A stretch of 64,000 nucleotides of DNA, taken from assembly GCF_028389875.1 (NCBI RefSeq), contig NC_084666.1, positions 61,822,422 through 61,886,421 on the forward strand. The letters run 5' to 3'. Below the pieces are notes generated by a model. It ran no database searches and was not told where the DNA came from. It saw only the letters and a program-made list of their open reading frames with translations. Positions within the stretch are counted from its first letter, which is position 1. Each line of letters starts with the position of its first letter. Positions 1 through 11,168 of the stretch are shown piece by piece. A program made the translations under genes and the position numbers. Source of the DNA: Rhea pennata. Its lineage: Eukaryota > Chordata > Aves > Rheiformes > Rheidae.

Positions 1-93
1 TAACCAAATAACACATTCTTGTTGAAATCTTACTTTTTCCTAGCTTTTACCATTGGTATCACAGGCAGAGCTCTTGTGCGCTCTCCATGCGTA

Positions 94-99
94 TAAATA
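94..99 (+). promoter_or_regulatory. Candidate plus-strand poly(A) signal
   Basis: AATAAA on the plus strand lies in GTATAAATAAAGAC and is followed within 30 nt by GT-rich sequence (CTGTGAAGCGTGTATTTT). This is the usual layout of a cleavage site. A second AATAAA lies at about 249-254. It could mark the 3' end of a convergent gene, for which CAMK2D is the expected neighbour by vertebrate synteny. That link is inference; a chance hexamer is quite possible. Confidence 0.25.
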
Positions 100-1881
100 A
101 AGACTTCACTGTGAAGCGTGTATTTTAAATATTTGAGTAAGGGGTGGGGACTTTCTTGCCTGTACTGCAGTACTTGACTTCAGGAAAATTTGTTTGTTCT
201 ATTAAAAACTGACACTTGCTGCACTCTTGTGGCTATTTATTTAATAAAACAATCTTGTGGGAAGCCAGCTCCTGTTCGGCAGAAGCTGAATGCAGGCCAG
301 TTCTATCTGGCCTCAGAAACATCTAACAGGCTCTTCTCTTTTTCCATGTTTATGTGTAGTACTTGTGTGGCTATCTGGACGCAGTAACATACACCCTTCT
401 CTGCTAGTAAAAATAGGCACAAAGAACAGTGTGTGAAATAAGCCTGCACTGATTAGTCTGATATTTCTTGCTACAGTTGTAAAATATGCTGGATTAGCAG
501 CACTGTGAGAGAGTCTGGTCATGCCCTGGCCAAGATCAGCCCTGGCTCCACGGGGGCCGTGCCCGTGACCATTCTGGTGCGGGGCAGGAGAGCCGCTGCT
601 CTTCCTCGTGCTTCCCGTGCTTCTGTGCATGCTCACTTGTTCTGTTCTATTTTCAGTCACTCAGACCTGCTCGTCAGTGCAGGCTCTTTAGTTGTTGGTG
701 TAAAATACAGATGGCTGGTGAATGAGGAAGAGACTGGGGCTGACTGCCACTGTCTGCATTATTTCAGAAAATAATGATCCTCTAAACATCTTGGATTTGT
801 GTATCTGTTTTCCTTCATGTTATGCCACTTCTCCAACCCGGAGAGTTATGACAGCATCCTTTAGAGGAGGGAGGACTGGGTGCAACTTCTGTACTTCTTA
901 ACATACATAAACTGTGTTTATGTATGCTTGATCTGATTGATAGATTAAAAACTCTTTCTTTCTCCCCTCTCTGCATATTGGAAAATAAGTAAGTGTGTTG
1001 ACTAAAGCTGGACAGGCTCTCTATTGCACTTATTTCTACAGTATTATTTTAAAATAAGCATTTAAAACTTCTTAACACACATTCTGCCATTTGACTGCTG
1101 GGGAAATGCACTGTTTAAACGCAACAGATGATTAGAAAAGGAAGTAACAGCATCAGACAGCTTGAATACTCCAGTGGGATGTTCCCATCCTTACTATGTG
1201 CTTTCCGCCTTTGTTCAGAAATTGATTTCAACAGTAACAGGAATTTTGGACAGGACATGAAAACAATGATATAATTCTGTTTAGCTTTCTAGGAGAAGAA
1301 AGCTAACTTCTCCCATGCGCTCTTTGTTGTGGAGGAAGAGCTGGAACAAGGACCAAAGAAACAACAAGGACAAGAAACAACTGGATCATACAGTGGCTTG
1401 TGGGATGAGGCCTGGATATTGTCTTGCACTGTTCAGACCATCTAGTAAACATCTGATTTCTCAGAGCACAGAGGAAGTGTCCTTCCAGAGAGCTTCTGAG
1501 GAGTGCTTGGTCCTCAGCAGTGCTAGCGCCTTTTAGTGGTTTGGGGGTTGTGTGTGTGCATGTGTTGTTTTTCCTAAACATGTCATTCTGGCAGCTCCCA
1601 CTACTAAGTAATGTTAACATAAGGATTTAGTAACCAGTTACCAAAAGAAAAGCTTTTAACTCATTTATAACTTACTTAGAGGCACAAAGCTGAAACTTTC
1701 GCATTACAAAGCAAAAGAGAGATTCCTGATGGTCAGTCACTTGTGGAAACATGAAGAGCAAATCTCAAATACAATGATACAAAATCTCAAATACAATGAT
1801 GTATTGGATTGGTCTCTGTAAGAGCTATCATCTTTACTCCTACAACCAAGTGTAAGAAAGACTCACCTTTTCTGCATAAAA

Positions 1882-1906
1882 TTTTTTTTTGGGGGGGGGG
1901 GGGGGG
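1882..1906. repeat. T9-G16 homopolymer junction
   Basis: Nine T are followed directly by sixteen G (1891-1906). The G tract can form a G-quadruplex on the plus strand. No gene overlaps it. Confidence 0.9.
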
Positions 1907-2179
1907 CACTCCTACTTCTTCCAGCTCTTGTCAGTTAGTTCCATAAAAGTCACCAACATTGCACAAATCTGGCCATTTTTGAGCACACCAACCATTCTGA
2001 CACACTGTAACCGGTAGTGAGGAAAAAAAAAATCAACCTTGAACGTGCTCATGCTTCAATCACTTGGATTGCGCGCGCTTAAGGGGTGTGCCATTTTGAT
2101 ATTCCTATGCTATAATAACACAGGAGTAGGTTGTCAGGTGTGTCCTATGTTATCCTTGAGTTCAGCAACAGCAAGGTTT

Positions 2180-2385
2180 GGGCTCATGTAATGATACTTT
2201 GGATATTGATTAAGTAAATAGAGCAAGTGAGTGAGTGTAACATTCATCATGAACAGTGTAAGTAAGTAAGTTAGTTTGACCAATGAAACTGATGATGATG
2301 ATATTTGAAGGAATGGAATTGAAAAGCCTTCTTTATTATAGGCAAAGGAGTCAATGATGATGATGATTGATTGATTGATTGAAAT
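2180..2385. repeat. Mixed simple repeats (GATG, GATT, TAAG types)
   Basis: Several short runs are packed together: AAGTAAGTAAGTTAG, GATGATGATGATA, GATGATGATGATGATTGATTGATTGATTG and GAGTGAGTG-like words. It looks like a decayed compound microsatellite. Confidence 0.7.
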
Positions 2386-3401
2386 CAAAAGGTAAAAGAA
2401 AAAGAAAGAGCTTCACAACATTTTCAGGTCACTGAAAGTGTAATGATACCTTTCATGGAATGACAGGAGGAGGTTTTTGTTGTTGTAGTGTGGGTTTGTC
2501 TGGTGGGGTGGGCACTTCGTTTTCTACAGCAAAACAAGGTTCAGTTTCAGGTGCAGTGCTGGATGGGAGTAGCCCCGTAGCACTTGAGCAGACTGAATTG
2601 GTATTCCTAGTAGCGATTCCTAAAGCGATCTAGGAATGTAATGATGAGCTCTCTGTGCATAAAGGGGATGGAGGTGATGTAGCTCAGAATAGAGCAAAGT
2701 GTTTGACAGTCTCTCTCTCTCAGATGGTATTAATTGCCCCCCATCCTAGTAGTAGCAGGAAGCAGAACTGATGGAAAAAGATGAGCTAGACTCTACCTGT
2801 GCTGCTGTCGCCACTGATGGGGGCTGAAGAAAGGCTGTGGAAGGAGGAGGGTTGGACCTCAAAAGACAGAACAAATAATTTATGCAAGGGACTGAAAAAG
2901 GCATGCAAAAGGGCGAAGATTCTGGGTACCGCCCTTTCATAAACCTGCAACAAATGGTCTCCTCTTTATCAGATATGCTAAAACCTGACAAATGTACTAG
3001 CTTTGGGCTTTTCTGAAATGCTGCTTTCTACACTAACATGCTTGCAGGCATTTTGAAGTGCGATAGTCATAGCTGAGGGGGTACATCAGAGAGGAAAAGT
3101 AGCTGTAAGAAAGCGTGACAAAAGAAATGGCGCAGGTGGCATAAGCTGATCTTGGTCTCCATTTTTTTCTGGCCCAGCTTAAAAGAAAGACAGACAGCTG
3201 TCTGGATCAGGCTGTGAAGGCCCCAAAGGCAGGCCCAGGGGACAGTGTGCACATAGCGTAGATGATGTCGGTGAAGGATGCTTTCTCTGGGAAAGGTTTT
3301 GTGCTTTTAAATTGCTCACCGTTCAAGGCCTGAAGCTTGTATGCACGGGAGAGGGACAGAGCGTGCAGGCATGTGTGCATAGTACGTGGTAGGCTTTGCG
3401 C

Positions 3402-3404
<3 letters not shown>

Positions 3405-3438
<34 letters not shown>
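3405..3438. repeat. A34 homopolymer
   Basis: An uninterrupted run of A on the plus strand. No coding remnant is recognised on its left, so there is no support for a retrotransposed gene copy. Confidence 0.9.
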
Positions 3439-3442
<4 letters not shown>

Positions 3443-5589
3443 TTGCTTACGCGTGTGTCTGATGAGTCGCTGATTGTTGCTGCAGCCCTGCCCTGCAGGG
3501 TCTCCTGGCTCATGTAGTTGCTTGACTAGTAGAGAAAGAAATGCGTTCTGGCTAGCACGACTCAGAAAGCACCTGCAGCTCCTGCCTCTTTGCACTGCTT
3601 CCTTATGCTCATTTTATGGACTATGTCAGTCAATTGAATTTTTACTATTGTTCACTGGTCAGATGCATGAGATGATGATTGTTAAACTACTTCCTTGCCT
3701 GCCGCTGTTTCGCTGAAGTAAGCGGTGACACCTAATCAATATAACGACACAACAGCTCCGGCTGGAGTGTGGCTCTGTGCACGCGTGGCTCTGTCAGGGT
3801 AGCTAGCGCCGGACTAGTGGGAGATGTTTAAAGTGCTCTGAACAGACGCAGTTGTGGGCGTACACACAATAACAACCTCATTCTTGGTGTGCTGGGGGGG
3901 GCAGCGGCCAGTTACAAAGGCCGCACCAACGCTCATATTTTTGTGCTGATTTATGGAACTTTATAGTCTGATGAAAAGGCTGCTAATATGCGAGAGGCTG
4001 TTTTGTTCTGAGTGGTGGTTTTCTTCAAGAAGGTTCTAGATGCTCTATTTTCCATCTACAGGTTTTTTTTCTTTTTTTCCTTGAAGTGGGAGAGAAAATT
4101 AACTGGATCTGAATTGTTGCCACTTTTAACTTTGTGCTTGTCATGGGCTATTATGACTTTTAGATTTTATATAAATATAAGTAAGTTTTCAAATGTCACT
4201 GCTCTCTCTCAAGCCTGTCAGTCAAATAGCACTTCTACTGGAAATGCAAACAATGAAGTTGAAACCAGTCAGGCTAGGCTTTAAAACCACTTTAATCTGT
4301 CTGCCGCATCTGATACATGTTCCAGTTGTCATTCTCCCATCCCTCCCCAGCAGCCGAGTCCTAACCAAATGCTGCAGCAAGCAGATCACAGCTGCCCCGC
4401 CCCAGCGCTCACCATGTTGCTACTGCAGACACTAGCTCTGACTTACTTACTTACTTACAAATGATGCTTGTTCTGGTGTTGACGGGTGGAGGAAATAAAG
4501 CCTTTTTATCTAAAAGTTACCTAGTTAAACCTACATGAAAAGACATGAGTGTTTTATCTTGCAAATCGAAGCATTCACAGTTACTTCCTATTTGTTTTCA
4601 GGCAAGGAGGCCAATGTCATGGTGGTGTCTGGTTGTTGCTTCCCCTCACCCGCCTCTCCTAGGAAACGGATGTTTGTTTTCAAAGAGAGCCCTGGGCTGG
4701 TCAGGCACTTGTGATCGGCACAGAGAGGCTGTCTCAGCTCGCTGCCCTTTGATTTGTTCCCGGATTTTTCATGGTCCAGGCACAGGGCACAAGCTCTGCT
4801 CAGGGCTGAGGCATCTTTCTGCTCCATACAGGGAGTTGCGCCGTGTGTCTGTTGGGATCTGTTTGTCCCTTAATCCAAGAGGTTCAAGTACTTTGAATTT
4901 TGGAAATGAGGCAAATAGATAGAAACTGCTTAAATTATAGACCATTTTGCATGTAGTGTGATGCAGGTAGGAGGACTTGGCTAGCTACTCCTTTGACTTC
5001 AGTGGGGCAGTGGATGCTATGGCTAGGGCTCCCGACAGGCTAGTCAGAAACCCACCTGTGGCAACACAAGGGGAACAGATTTATAACAGGGCATCGCGAC
5101 AAATTCTTCCCCATATTTTCTGTGTGTTGCAAGGGATTAAGATGTGACAGAATTTCATCCTACCTTTTTATTCTGCGCCTCTCCCCTGGTTGAGTTACTC
5201 TGTGTAGTCCTATGTGGGAATTCAAAAGAGCAATTGAATCGCCAGGCAGTCCAGGCCGTATTCTAAGGCAAATTCTACCCTTCCAGGTCCAATGAAATAA
5301 CTAGAAAACAGCTACTCTTTAAAAATGCTATTAACGGCAGTTTTTTAAAAAAATGTATCTGATGATATTGTATAAGGACTGACACTTACCAATCAATCAT
5401 TGCTGAATAGCAGAATTAAAAAAACAACAACAACAAATCTTAGCTGGCTACAGAGATATTCACACTTCTTTTTGAAAGAAAGTCTGTCTTAAGGATGCTG
5501 AGGAAGTACAGGCAAGTGAAGCACCCAAATGAATGCTGGTCCTGCTATGCTGTATTGGCAGTAAAAGAGAGTGAGCCATTATTGCTACA

Positions 5590-6227
5590 TTTAACACTTG
5601 TACATTTTATTTAGTTAAATCAGCCATTGTACACATTGCAGCTATGTATTGTTAGTGTTGTATTTTTTTTTAATCTTTAACTAATACATGCCCTCATAGA
5701 TATATTCAATTAGTGTTATCACCATGGGAACAAGATGCTGATTCATCAACTTAAAATTCACTTCTCTCACAGTATTCAAGTTCTTTGATAACACAGCAAA
5801 AAATCAAAATAAGAGGTGAATAACCATTATGTTGTTACACAGAACATCATCTGCACCGCAAATAACACAACAGAAATGCGTTTCTTTAGAGCCTCGTTCT
5901 TCAAGATCATCCCGTGCTGTCTTTTGACAATAAGAAAGCCCTGATGTATTATGAAATGTTTCATTATGGATTTCATTCATTTTGGCTGCCAAAACACCTG
6001 TTTTCTATTTGCCTGCCAAAAGTGAGTTAGCATGATGCCTTGCATTGTTTTGCTTGCAAGAAGCCAAGATGTTTTCACTCTTTGGCATCACTAATAAGAA
6101 AGTGCCCTTGTTCAGAGCACTGAGTGAGTCATTTAAAAAAAAAAAAAAAAAAGTCAAAGGCCAGGTAAGTATTACCCCTATAGGACAGAATTTATTTTCC
6201 ACTGCTTTTCTTTTTCTGAGTACACTA

Positions 6228-6258
<31 letters not shown>

Positions 6259-7717
6259 CATCAAATAGCTAATTAAAAACACTTTAAGTGTGTATATGTA
6301 TGCATCATATTTGCTAAAACACTACAGAGCTTCAACCAATAAATATTAGGATATAGAACACCAAAAGTGTCAGATCTTTATGTTCCCTTTTTTGAAAATA
6401 AAAGTGCAGACATGCTATAATGGTTTTCAGAGGGTTGGTTTAGAAATATATATATTATACATATATATATATAAAGATAACAAAATATGAACAGAAACTG
6501 GTTTTCAAGGATTGTGAGCAACTTTCTCTTTAAAAAACACTTACTTGATTGAAAGATAAAAACTGCTCGCTCAGTGCTAAGAGGGCTAACAAGCTGACAT
6601 GATTACAGAAGGGCTTGGTTTTGACTTCAGATGCCACATGCATGTATCGGGTAAGAGGCAATCTTGATAAAACACGGTGAATTAATTAATTAATCTCTTT
6701 GTATAGTGGGTAGGTCTTTCTCCCATAGTTATCTACAGTGCAGTGGCCAGCAGGAAGTACCATCAATAAGACAGTGTGGTTTGCTAAAGCAGTGATGAAA
6801 ACAGGAAACTACGTAGTTAAATTGTTTAATACACCCTGCCACATGTCCAGATCTAAAAGATTTTAATACCATATGCAGTTGTACCATAGATATAGCTGCT
6901 AGCAAGTTGGTTACCTAATTGGGTATTTTATTTCTTCCTTTTTTTTTTTTTTTTTCCCTCCTCTTTCTGGAAATCTTTAGGTGGCTGTCCAAAGGTCTTA
7001 AAAGTATTGAGGGCCACAGTCAGCTGCTACTTCCATGAAAACAGCTGAATTTCCAGGTTTTTAGCCTGACTCTTAGAGCCTTTAACTATAATAGATCCCT
7101 AAACTGGAAGTCCTGTGGATGCAGGAGATCTGCAGTGCTTCTTCCTCAGTTGGTCTGTGTTCTCAGTCAAATACGATAACAATATTTCTATTCATCGCTG
7201 TTCAGCAGTTTCACTAGACCTTGTTCCATTATGCTAACTGTAGTCATAGGCAGTGTGTTCTCTGCAGTCTTTAGGTCCAAATACTCTTGCTATATACAGT
7301 TTACATGTTAACATCCCCCTGCTATTTTTTTTAATGATGCATGTACATAGTCACTTGAAGAGGCCTGTAGATGAAGTCAGCTTGACAAATGCAATTTCGT
7401 GAAGCTAGTGCAGAAGCAAAGGAATAAAAAAATTGGCGATGCTGACAAATTCCCAGTAGAGCACAAAGACGACGATTCGGTGGATAAATCATCCTGAATG
7501 AAGGATGCTATCTTTGGTCACAAATCAGCTGACAGGGTAAAAAAAAAATAACCAAAATCAAATATGAGGGCAGGGATAAAATGAATTTGCTGCATCTGCA
7601 CAAGTAGAAATGGCAGTGTCTTCCAGTGATTATGTAGGTAAGCACGTCACACCTAGAGAAGATAAGTGCTGCATACTGGATGGGTGGTTATGTGATGCTT
7701 TGAGGGGTGGCAGCTTC
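5590..7717 (-). other. ANK2: ANK2 3' UTR (inferred extent)
   Basis: Sequence after the ANK2 stop codon. Three AATAAA hexamers lie on the minus strand, at 6932-6927, 6196-6191 and 5611-5606. The last is the best candidate end, since UGUA words precede it (within TGTACAATGG). In the sense strand the UTR carries long T runs (complements of A29 at 6230-6258 and A18 at 6135-6152) and an AT-rich patch around 6448-6475. The stop is certain; the 3' limit is an estimate. Confidence 0.55.
5606..5611 (-). promoter_or_regulatory. ANK2: Probable ANK2 poly(A) signal
   Basis: AATAAA in the sense context TTTAACTAAATAAAATGTAC, about 2.1 kb after the stop. UGUA motifs, bound by the CFIm complex, lie 20-60 nt upstream. 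Upstream hexamers at 6196-6191 and 6932-6927 could give shorter 3' UTRs. Confidence 0.45.
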
Positions 7718-7901
7718 TCACTTTGCTTCATGTTTCCAGTCCTCCTTGCAGAAGTGCCTAAGAAGCTGCTGGAGGTCATGCTGGAGGTCATCCTGTGGTA
7801 GTGCTTCTGGTGTGTCTTCCAGCTCTTCTATGTGAACGTGTTTTCCATACCGGTCCTTCATCACAGTCCTCTTCTGTGTGCTGGCTTTATTCAGTGTTGT
7901 C
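7718..7901 (-). CDS. ANK2: ANK2 last coding exon (C-terminus and stop)
   Basis: The exon starts after a pyrimidine-rich acceptor (TTTCTTTTTCTTTAG), completes a split Arg codon, then encodes 60 residues and TGA. Sense: TTLNKASTQKRTVMKDRYGK, then an acidic HVHIEELEDTPEAL stretch and a Leu/Gln-rich amphipathic end, DLQHDLQQLLRHF, closing with CKEDWKHEAK. This is the C-terminal tail of the ankyrin-B regulatory domain, a segment thought to fold back and tune interactions of the rest of the protein. Phase 2 entry matches the preceding exon exactly. The frame is well supported even though the segment is too short to stand out alone. Confidence 0.92.
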
Positions 7902-8790
7902 CTAAAGAAAAAGAAATAGAAAGCTTTCTTTTAAAGCCCACAGCTCCTGAAACTTTTAAAAGACACTCCTTTGCAGTTCTAAAGCTCTTCATTCAAAGTG
8001 AAATGAGAAGAACTGTAGCTGGAAGCACTAGTTAAGCCAAGTACTGCGGTTAGATATGTTTGTGCACTCTGAATGAAAAGCTAACCACTTTAACTGGCTT
8101 TTGTAAGGTGAACTAGTAACAGTTCATCTGTACATACTTACTAAGCATACTATTTTATATGCCTGACAAAAACATGCTGTAACACACAGACATGCAACTT
8201 ATCTTGAAATCTACACAGGACCTTCCTACATTCTCTATTTAGCTTCAATGTACAGACTTGTCTTGTATACTAGTAACTTAGCTTCTTCAGAAGTCTTGAA
8301 GACTTCTAAGTAAGTCAGATCTTGCTTCTGACTGTCAGTAAAGCTGTACTTGGGGCAATTAGTGTCTTGACATGTTCTGGTAATTGCTCTCTAACTTCAT
8401 CAGAACCTCTTGCTCTATTAGTAAAAACTTTAAGCCTCCCTAGGCCTTCTTTAGCTCAGGCAAGTAAATATAGTCATCATAGAACAGCTAAGTGTCGCTC
8501 AGTTCATCTGCTACAGAAGACCAAATTTTGGTCAGCCTCCGTGAGGGAGGACAAGGGAAGCCAGCATACTTGGAAATTCCTGATTACTCAGCCAGGAGTA
8601 GCTTGATGCACAAACCTGTTTTAACAGGCAGTTGATGCCTCTTATTTGACTTGCATGACCAAAACACCCCTCTGTCAGGCAGAATGCCTTGACAGATACA
8701 CCTGTTTATTCATCTAAAAGTAGATGAGTCAGCAAGTCTTCCAGCTTGGTTTGTCCTTGTGACACCATCACAGTAGCTCTGAAAACAGTA

Positions 8791-8830
8791 CTTATAAGCA
8801 AACAGCTTATAAGCTGTTTGCAGCTTATAA
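8791..8830. repeat. 24-bp perfect palindrome with flanking copies
   Basis: 8798-8821 equals its own reverse complement, centred on AGCTTATAAGCT and bounded by GCAAAC/GTTTGC. CTTATAA(G) recurs on both sides, so with a 2-base interruption the inverted repeat spans about 40 bp. Confidence 0.95.
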
Positions 8831-9500
8831 GGGCTTCCCTCTCAATGAGGTGGGATACTGCTTATTCCAAATATAAATACAAATCAGGTAGAAACAAATT
8901 AAAAGTGACCCTCTACAGGTCAGTCAGTGTGTTCTTTCCAAATGCTAACGCTGGTTCCACCATGCTGATACACTGGCCACTATCCATACAAACAGCCCAA
9001 AAGAAAATGCATGTATGGTAAGTAACATAGTAACGTGAGCTCAAGTGGTGTGCAGTAGGTGTGTGTATATTTGCTGTACTAAGTAGCTCTTATTTTATTA
9101 CTGCTAAATGTTTTCATTTCCATCTATCTGCCCTACCTTGTTCTTAGTGGGGCTCAGTTCTCACGTGCATGCGAATCTTCTCATCCATTCTGATAACACT
9201 TCAAAATCACAAATGATCATGGAACCAAATCTTACATAAAATTATTTTTGAAATATCCTTTTTGTTGTTGTTGTTGTTAACTGTAAATCACAATCTGTTA
9301 TTTTACATCACCACCTATGATCAACTGGGCAGTGATACACATTATTGAGCTAGTCTTTCCAACTGAATGTAGACCTTCCAGTAGTTGTATCTCTTTCTGT
9401 AATAAAATGTTAGTAGTAGTATTTAGTACCTTTGTAAATAAAGCTTCAAATACTGCCAGACAGTGGTTCCACTTCAAACACTCACTTAAATCTGCTTATG

Positions 9501-9506
9501 TTTATT
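9501..9506 (-). promoter_or_regulatory. ANK2: AATAAA close behind a read-through stop
   Basis: AATAAA on the minus strand lies about 32 nt after the in-frame TGA (9540-9538) met if the donor at 9559 is not used. It is followed by GT-rich sequence (GTGAGTGTTTGAAGTGG). It may serve an alternative terminal exon. Confidence 0.35.
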
Positions 9507-9559
9507 ATGAGTTTGTTAGTCCTTTTCTAGTAACAGTTCATTGACATGCCAAGCCAGAC

Positions 9560-9651
9560 CTTTTAATAACTGATCCATCCTCTTTCATGATTTCTTTCTC
9601 TACTAAAGCAGGGAGTTGGACTTTCGTTTGGTTACCTGTATAGCTCAAAGC
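9560..9651 (-). CDS. ANK2: ANK2 exon, C-terminal regulatory domain
   Basis: 92 nt, phase 0 in and phase 2 out. The acceptor (TTTTAATTTAG) is followed by ALSYTGNQTKVQLPALVEKE and IMKEDGSVIK, then the first two bases of an Arg codon finished by the last exon. The sequence resembles the remembered ankyrin-B tail between KEDFEE and TQKRT. The donor AAAAG/GTCTGG is weak because +3 is C instead of A or G. Reading through it adds RSGLACQ and a TGA at 9540-9538. The phase match on both sides makes the exon call firm; donor strength is the open point. Confidence 0.85.
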
Positions 9652-10985
9652 CTAAATTAAAACAAAAACAAAATCCTAGGACAGAAGATAATTGTTCTTC
9701 ATACCCTAATCTTACTAAATACCTTAATCTTGACTAAATCTAGGCAGAGCTGAGGAGATGTTTAAAAACGCAGCATGCTCGAAGATGAGGACGCGAATAA
9801 TTTGGAAGTATGTGCCTGCTGTTTGTATCCTTTTAAATCTTCCTCAAATGTAGTTGAGTAACAGTTCATGTACGATAGTTTCGTTGTTACTAGGAATTGT
9901 ACTGGAAGGTATCTTGGCGCTTTACTTTCAACTTTTAAACAGCCCAACTCAAGGCCTGGAGCACCACATTTGCAGAACTCATCATTTATATCTATTTATA
10001 ACAATTCTTTTCCTGTTGCAGGAAACATCATCTTTTATATCTGTTTCAACTGTCATCTTGAGCTCTGTCTAGCTCCCATGTCTCCAAACAGTTGCCTGTT
10101 TCCAGTGCTAACAGTACACAGAAATAGGCGGGTGATAGTTCTGAGCCTAGACTATACTGAAAAGGAAGAGCCAAGGAGTGGAGTCCCGCAAGCGTTCCAC
10201 AGAATACCCGCTGTTAATACTTCATGGGAGGAGGAAGGGGGGTGAACACAACATTTTTATTTCCATTTGGCTGGATATGGGTTTCTGTAATATCAACGGC
10301 TTCATGCTATTGTTGCATCTATGCTTTTATACAGTATTTTGGCAAATTAAAAACCATAATACTTAAGTTACTTATATTGCCCAGAAGCTCTCTTCTGGAT
10401 GAACCTTCAAAGTGACAAGAGATTGTACACATGTGTTATTTTAAGGGATAATGGATGGATTAAAATTAAAGGGCTATCAATTCCTTGTAGGAAAAAAAAA
10501 CTTTTCTATACTGACATGTCTAAGCTGATCAGAAAAAGCATTAAAACAGGAAAAGGTGCTGAATAGCTTGGTAGCTCTTTCTTCCTTTCAAGGACAAATG
10601 GAACACTTGCTGTGATGCACGGACTTTTCTAGAGAACAGACTCACTCAACTGTTCTAGTTTCTAAAGTTAGCTGCATGTGTTGCAACCCATGTATGGGCT
10701 TTTTTACGATATAACTCACTTGTGTGGTTACTCCACTTTAGTCAAATGCTGCATGTTCTTGGAACCTTAAAATGTTTCATAGCCAATTCTTTAATGACAG
10801 ACCTTCCCATCCCAACCCTACTTTAGGTACTGAAGTTTTCATAGCATGGCTGCATATAACAACTGAGGTTTATACTCGGTAGCTGAGTGATGCTCCACCA
10901 CCAAAACCCTCTCAGCAGAGTACACTTTGTCCCCAAGTGTGCTGTTAAATTTCTTTTAGTATCTGTATTTAAAATGCCTTTTTAC
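9652..10985 (-). other. ANK2: ANK2 intron
   Basis: 1334 nt. Nothing recognisable inside. Confidence 0.85.
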
Positions 10986-11168
10986 CTCTTCAAAGTCTTC
11001 TTTGGCTGACGGAAGATCAGTAGCTAAGCTTGCATCCCCCAAGTGTTTCTCCATTCTCTCTCCTTGCACTACTGTGGTCTTTATGACTTTACTGACCTTG
11101 CGGCCTTCCACTGGTTCAGACTGGAATTTGGAGGCACTAGACAAAACAGCAGGTTCAGACAAGGTCAC
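10986..11168 (-). CDS. ANK2: ANK2 exon, C-terminal regulatory domain
   Basis: 183 nt, 61 codons, phase 0 at both ends. It encodes VTLSEPAVLSSASKFQSEPV, EGRKVSKVIKTTVVQGERME and KHLGDASLATDLPSAKEDFEE. The KVIKTTVV and HLGDASLATDLPSAKEDFE blocks are hallmarks of the ankyrin-B and ankyrin-G tails. The acceptor is preceded by CTGACCCTCCAG; the donor is GAG/GTAAAA. A 52-bp tandem duplication sits only about 23 nt upstream of the acceptor, within the branch-point zone. Confidence 0.95.

Larger units (their letters stand above)
1..5589. other. Intergenic sequence downstream of ANK2
   Basis: No reading frame here looks protein-coding. It holds a G16 run next to T9 (1882-1906), a 22-bp direct duplication (1760-1800), a patch of GATG/GATT/TAAG-like simple repeats (about 2180-2385), an A34 run (3405-3438) and a few GC-richer stretches (about 2700-3300 and 4600-4850). 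ANK2 and CAMK2D are tail-to-tail neighbours in vertebrates, so the far left could belong to the CAMK2D 3' UTR on the plus strand. Nothing in the sequence proves it. Confidence 0.5.
7902..9559 (-). other. ANK2: ANK2 intron
   Basis: 1658 nt. It holds a 24-bp perfect palindrome (8798-8821), a hairpin with 8-bp arms (8289-8307), a (TTG)n run near 9262 and an AATAAA (9506-9501) close to the upstream exon. No further exon is seen. Confidence 0.85.

Noticed and set aside
3405..3438. Long A tract as the tail of a processed pseudogene
   Set aside because: No coding remnant or target-site duplication recognised on either side.
4545..4922. 125-residue plus-strand frame in the intergenic part
   Set aside because: No domain or codon pattern; a slightly GC-rich area simply has fewer stops.
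9952..9976. CTCCAG/GCCTTGAGTTGG as the exon following KEDFEE
   Set aside because: It hits a stop after six codons, and the better frame at 9651-9560 fits both neighbouring phases.
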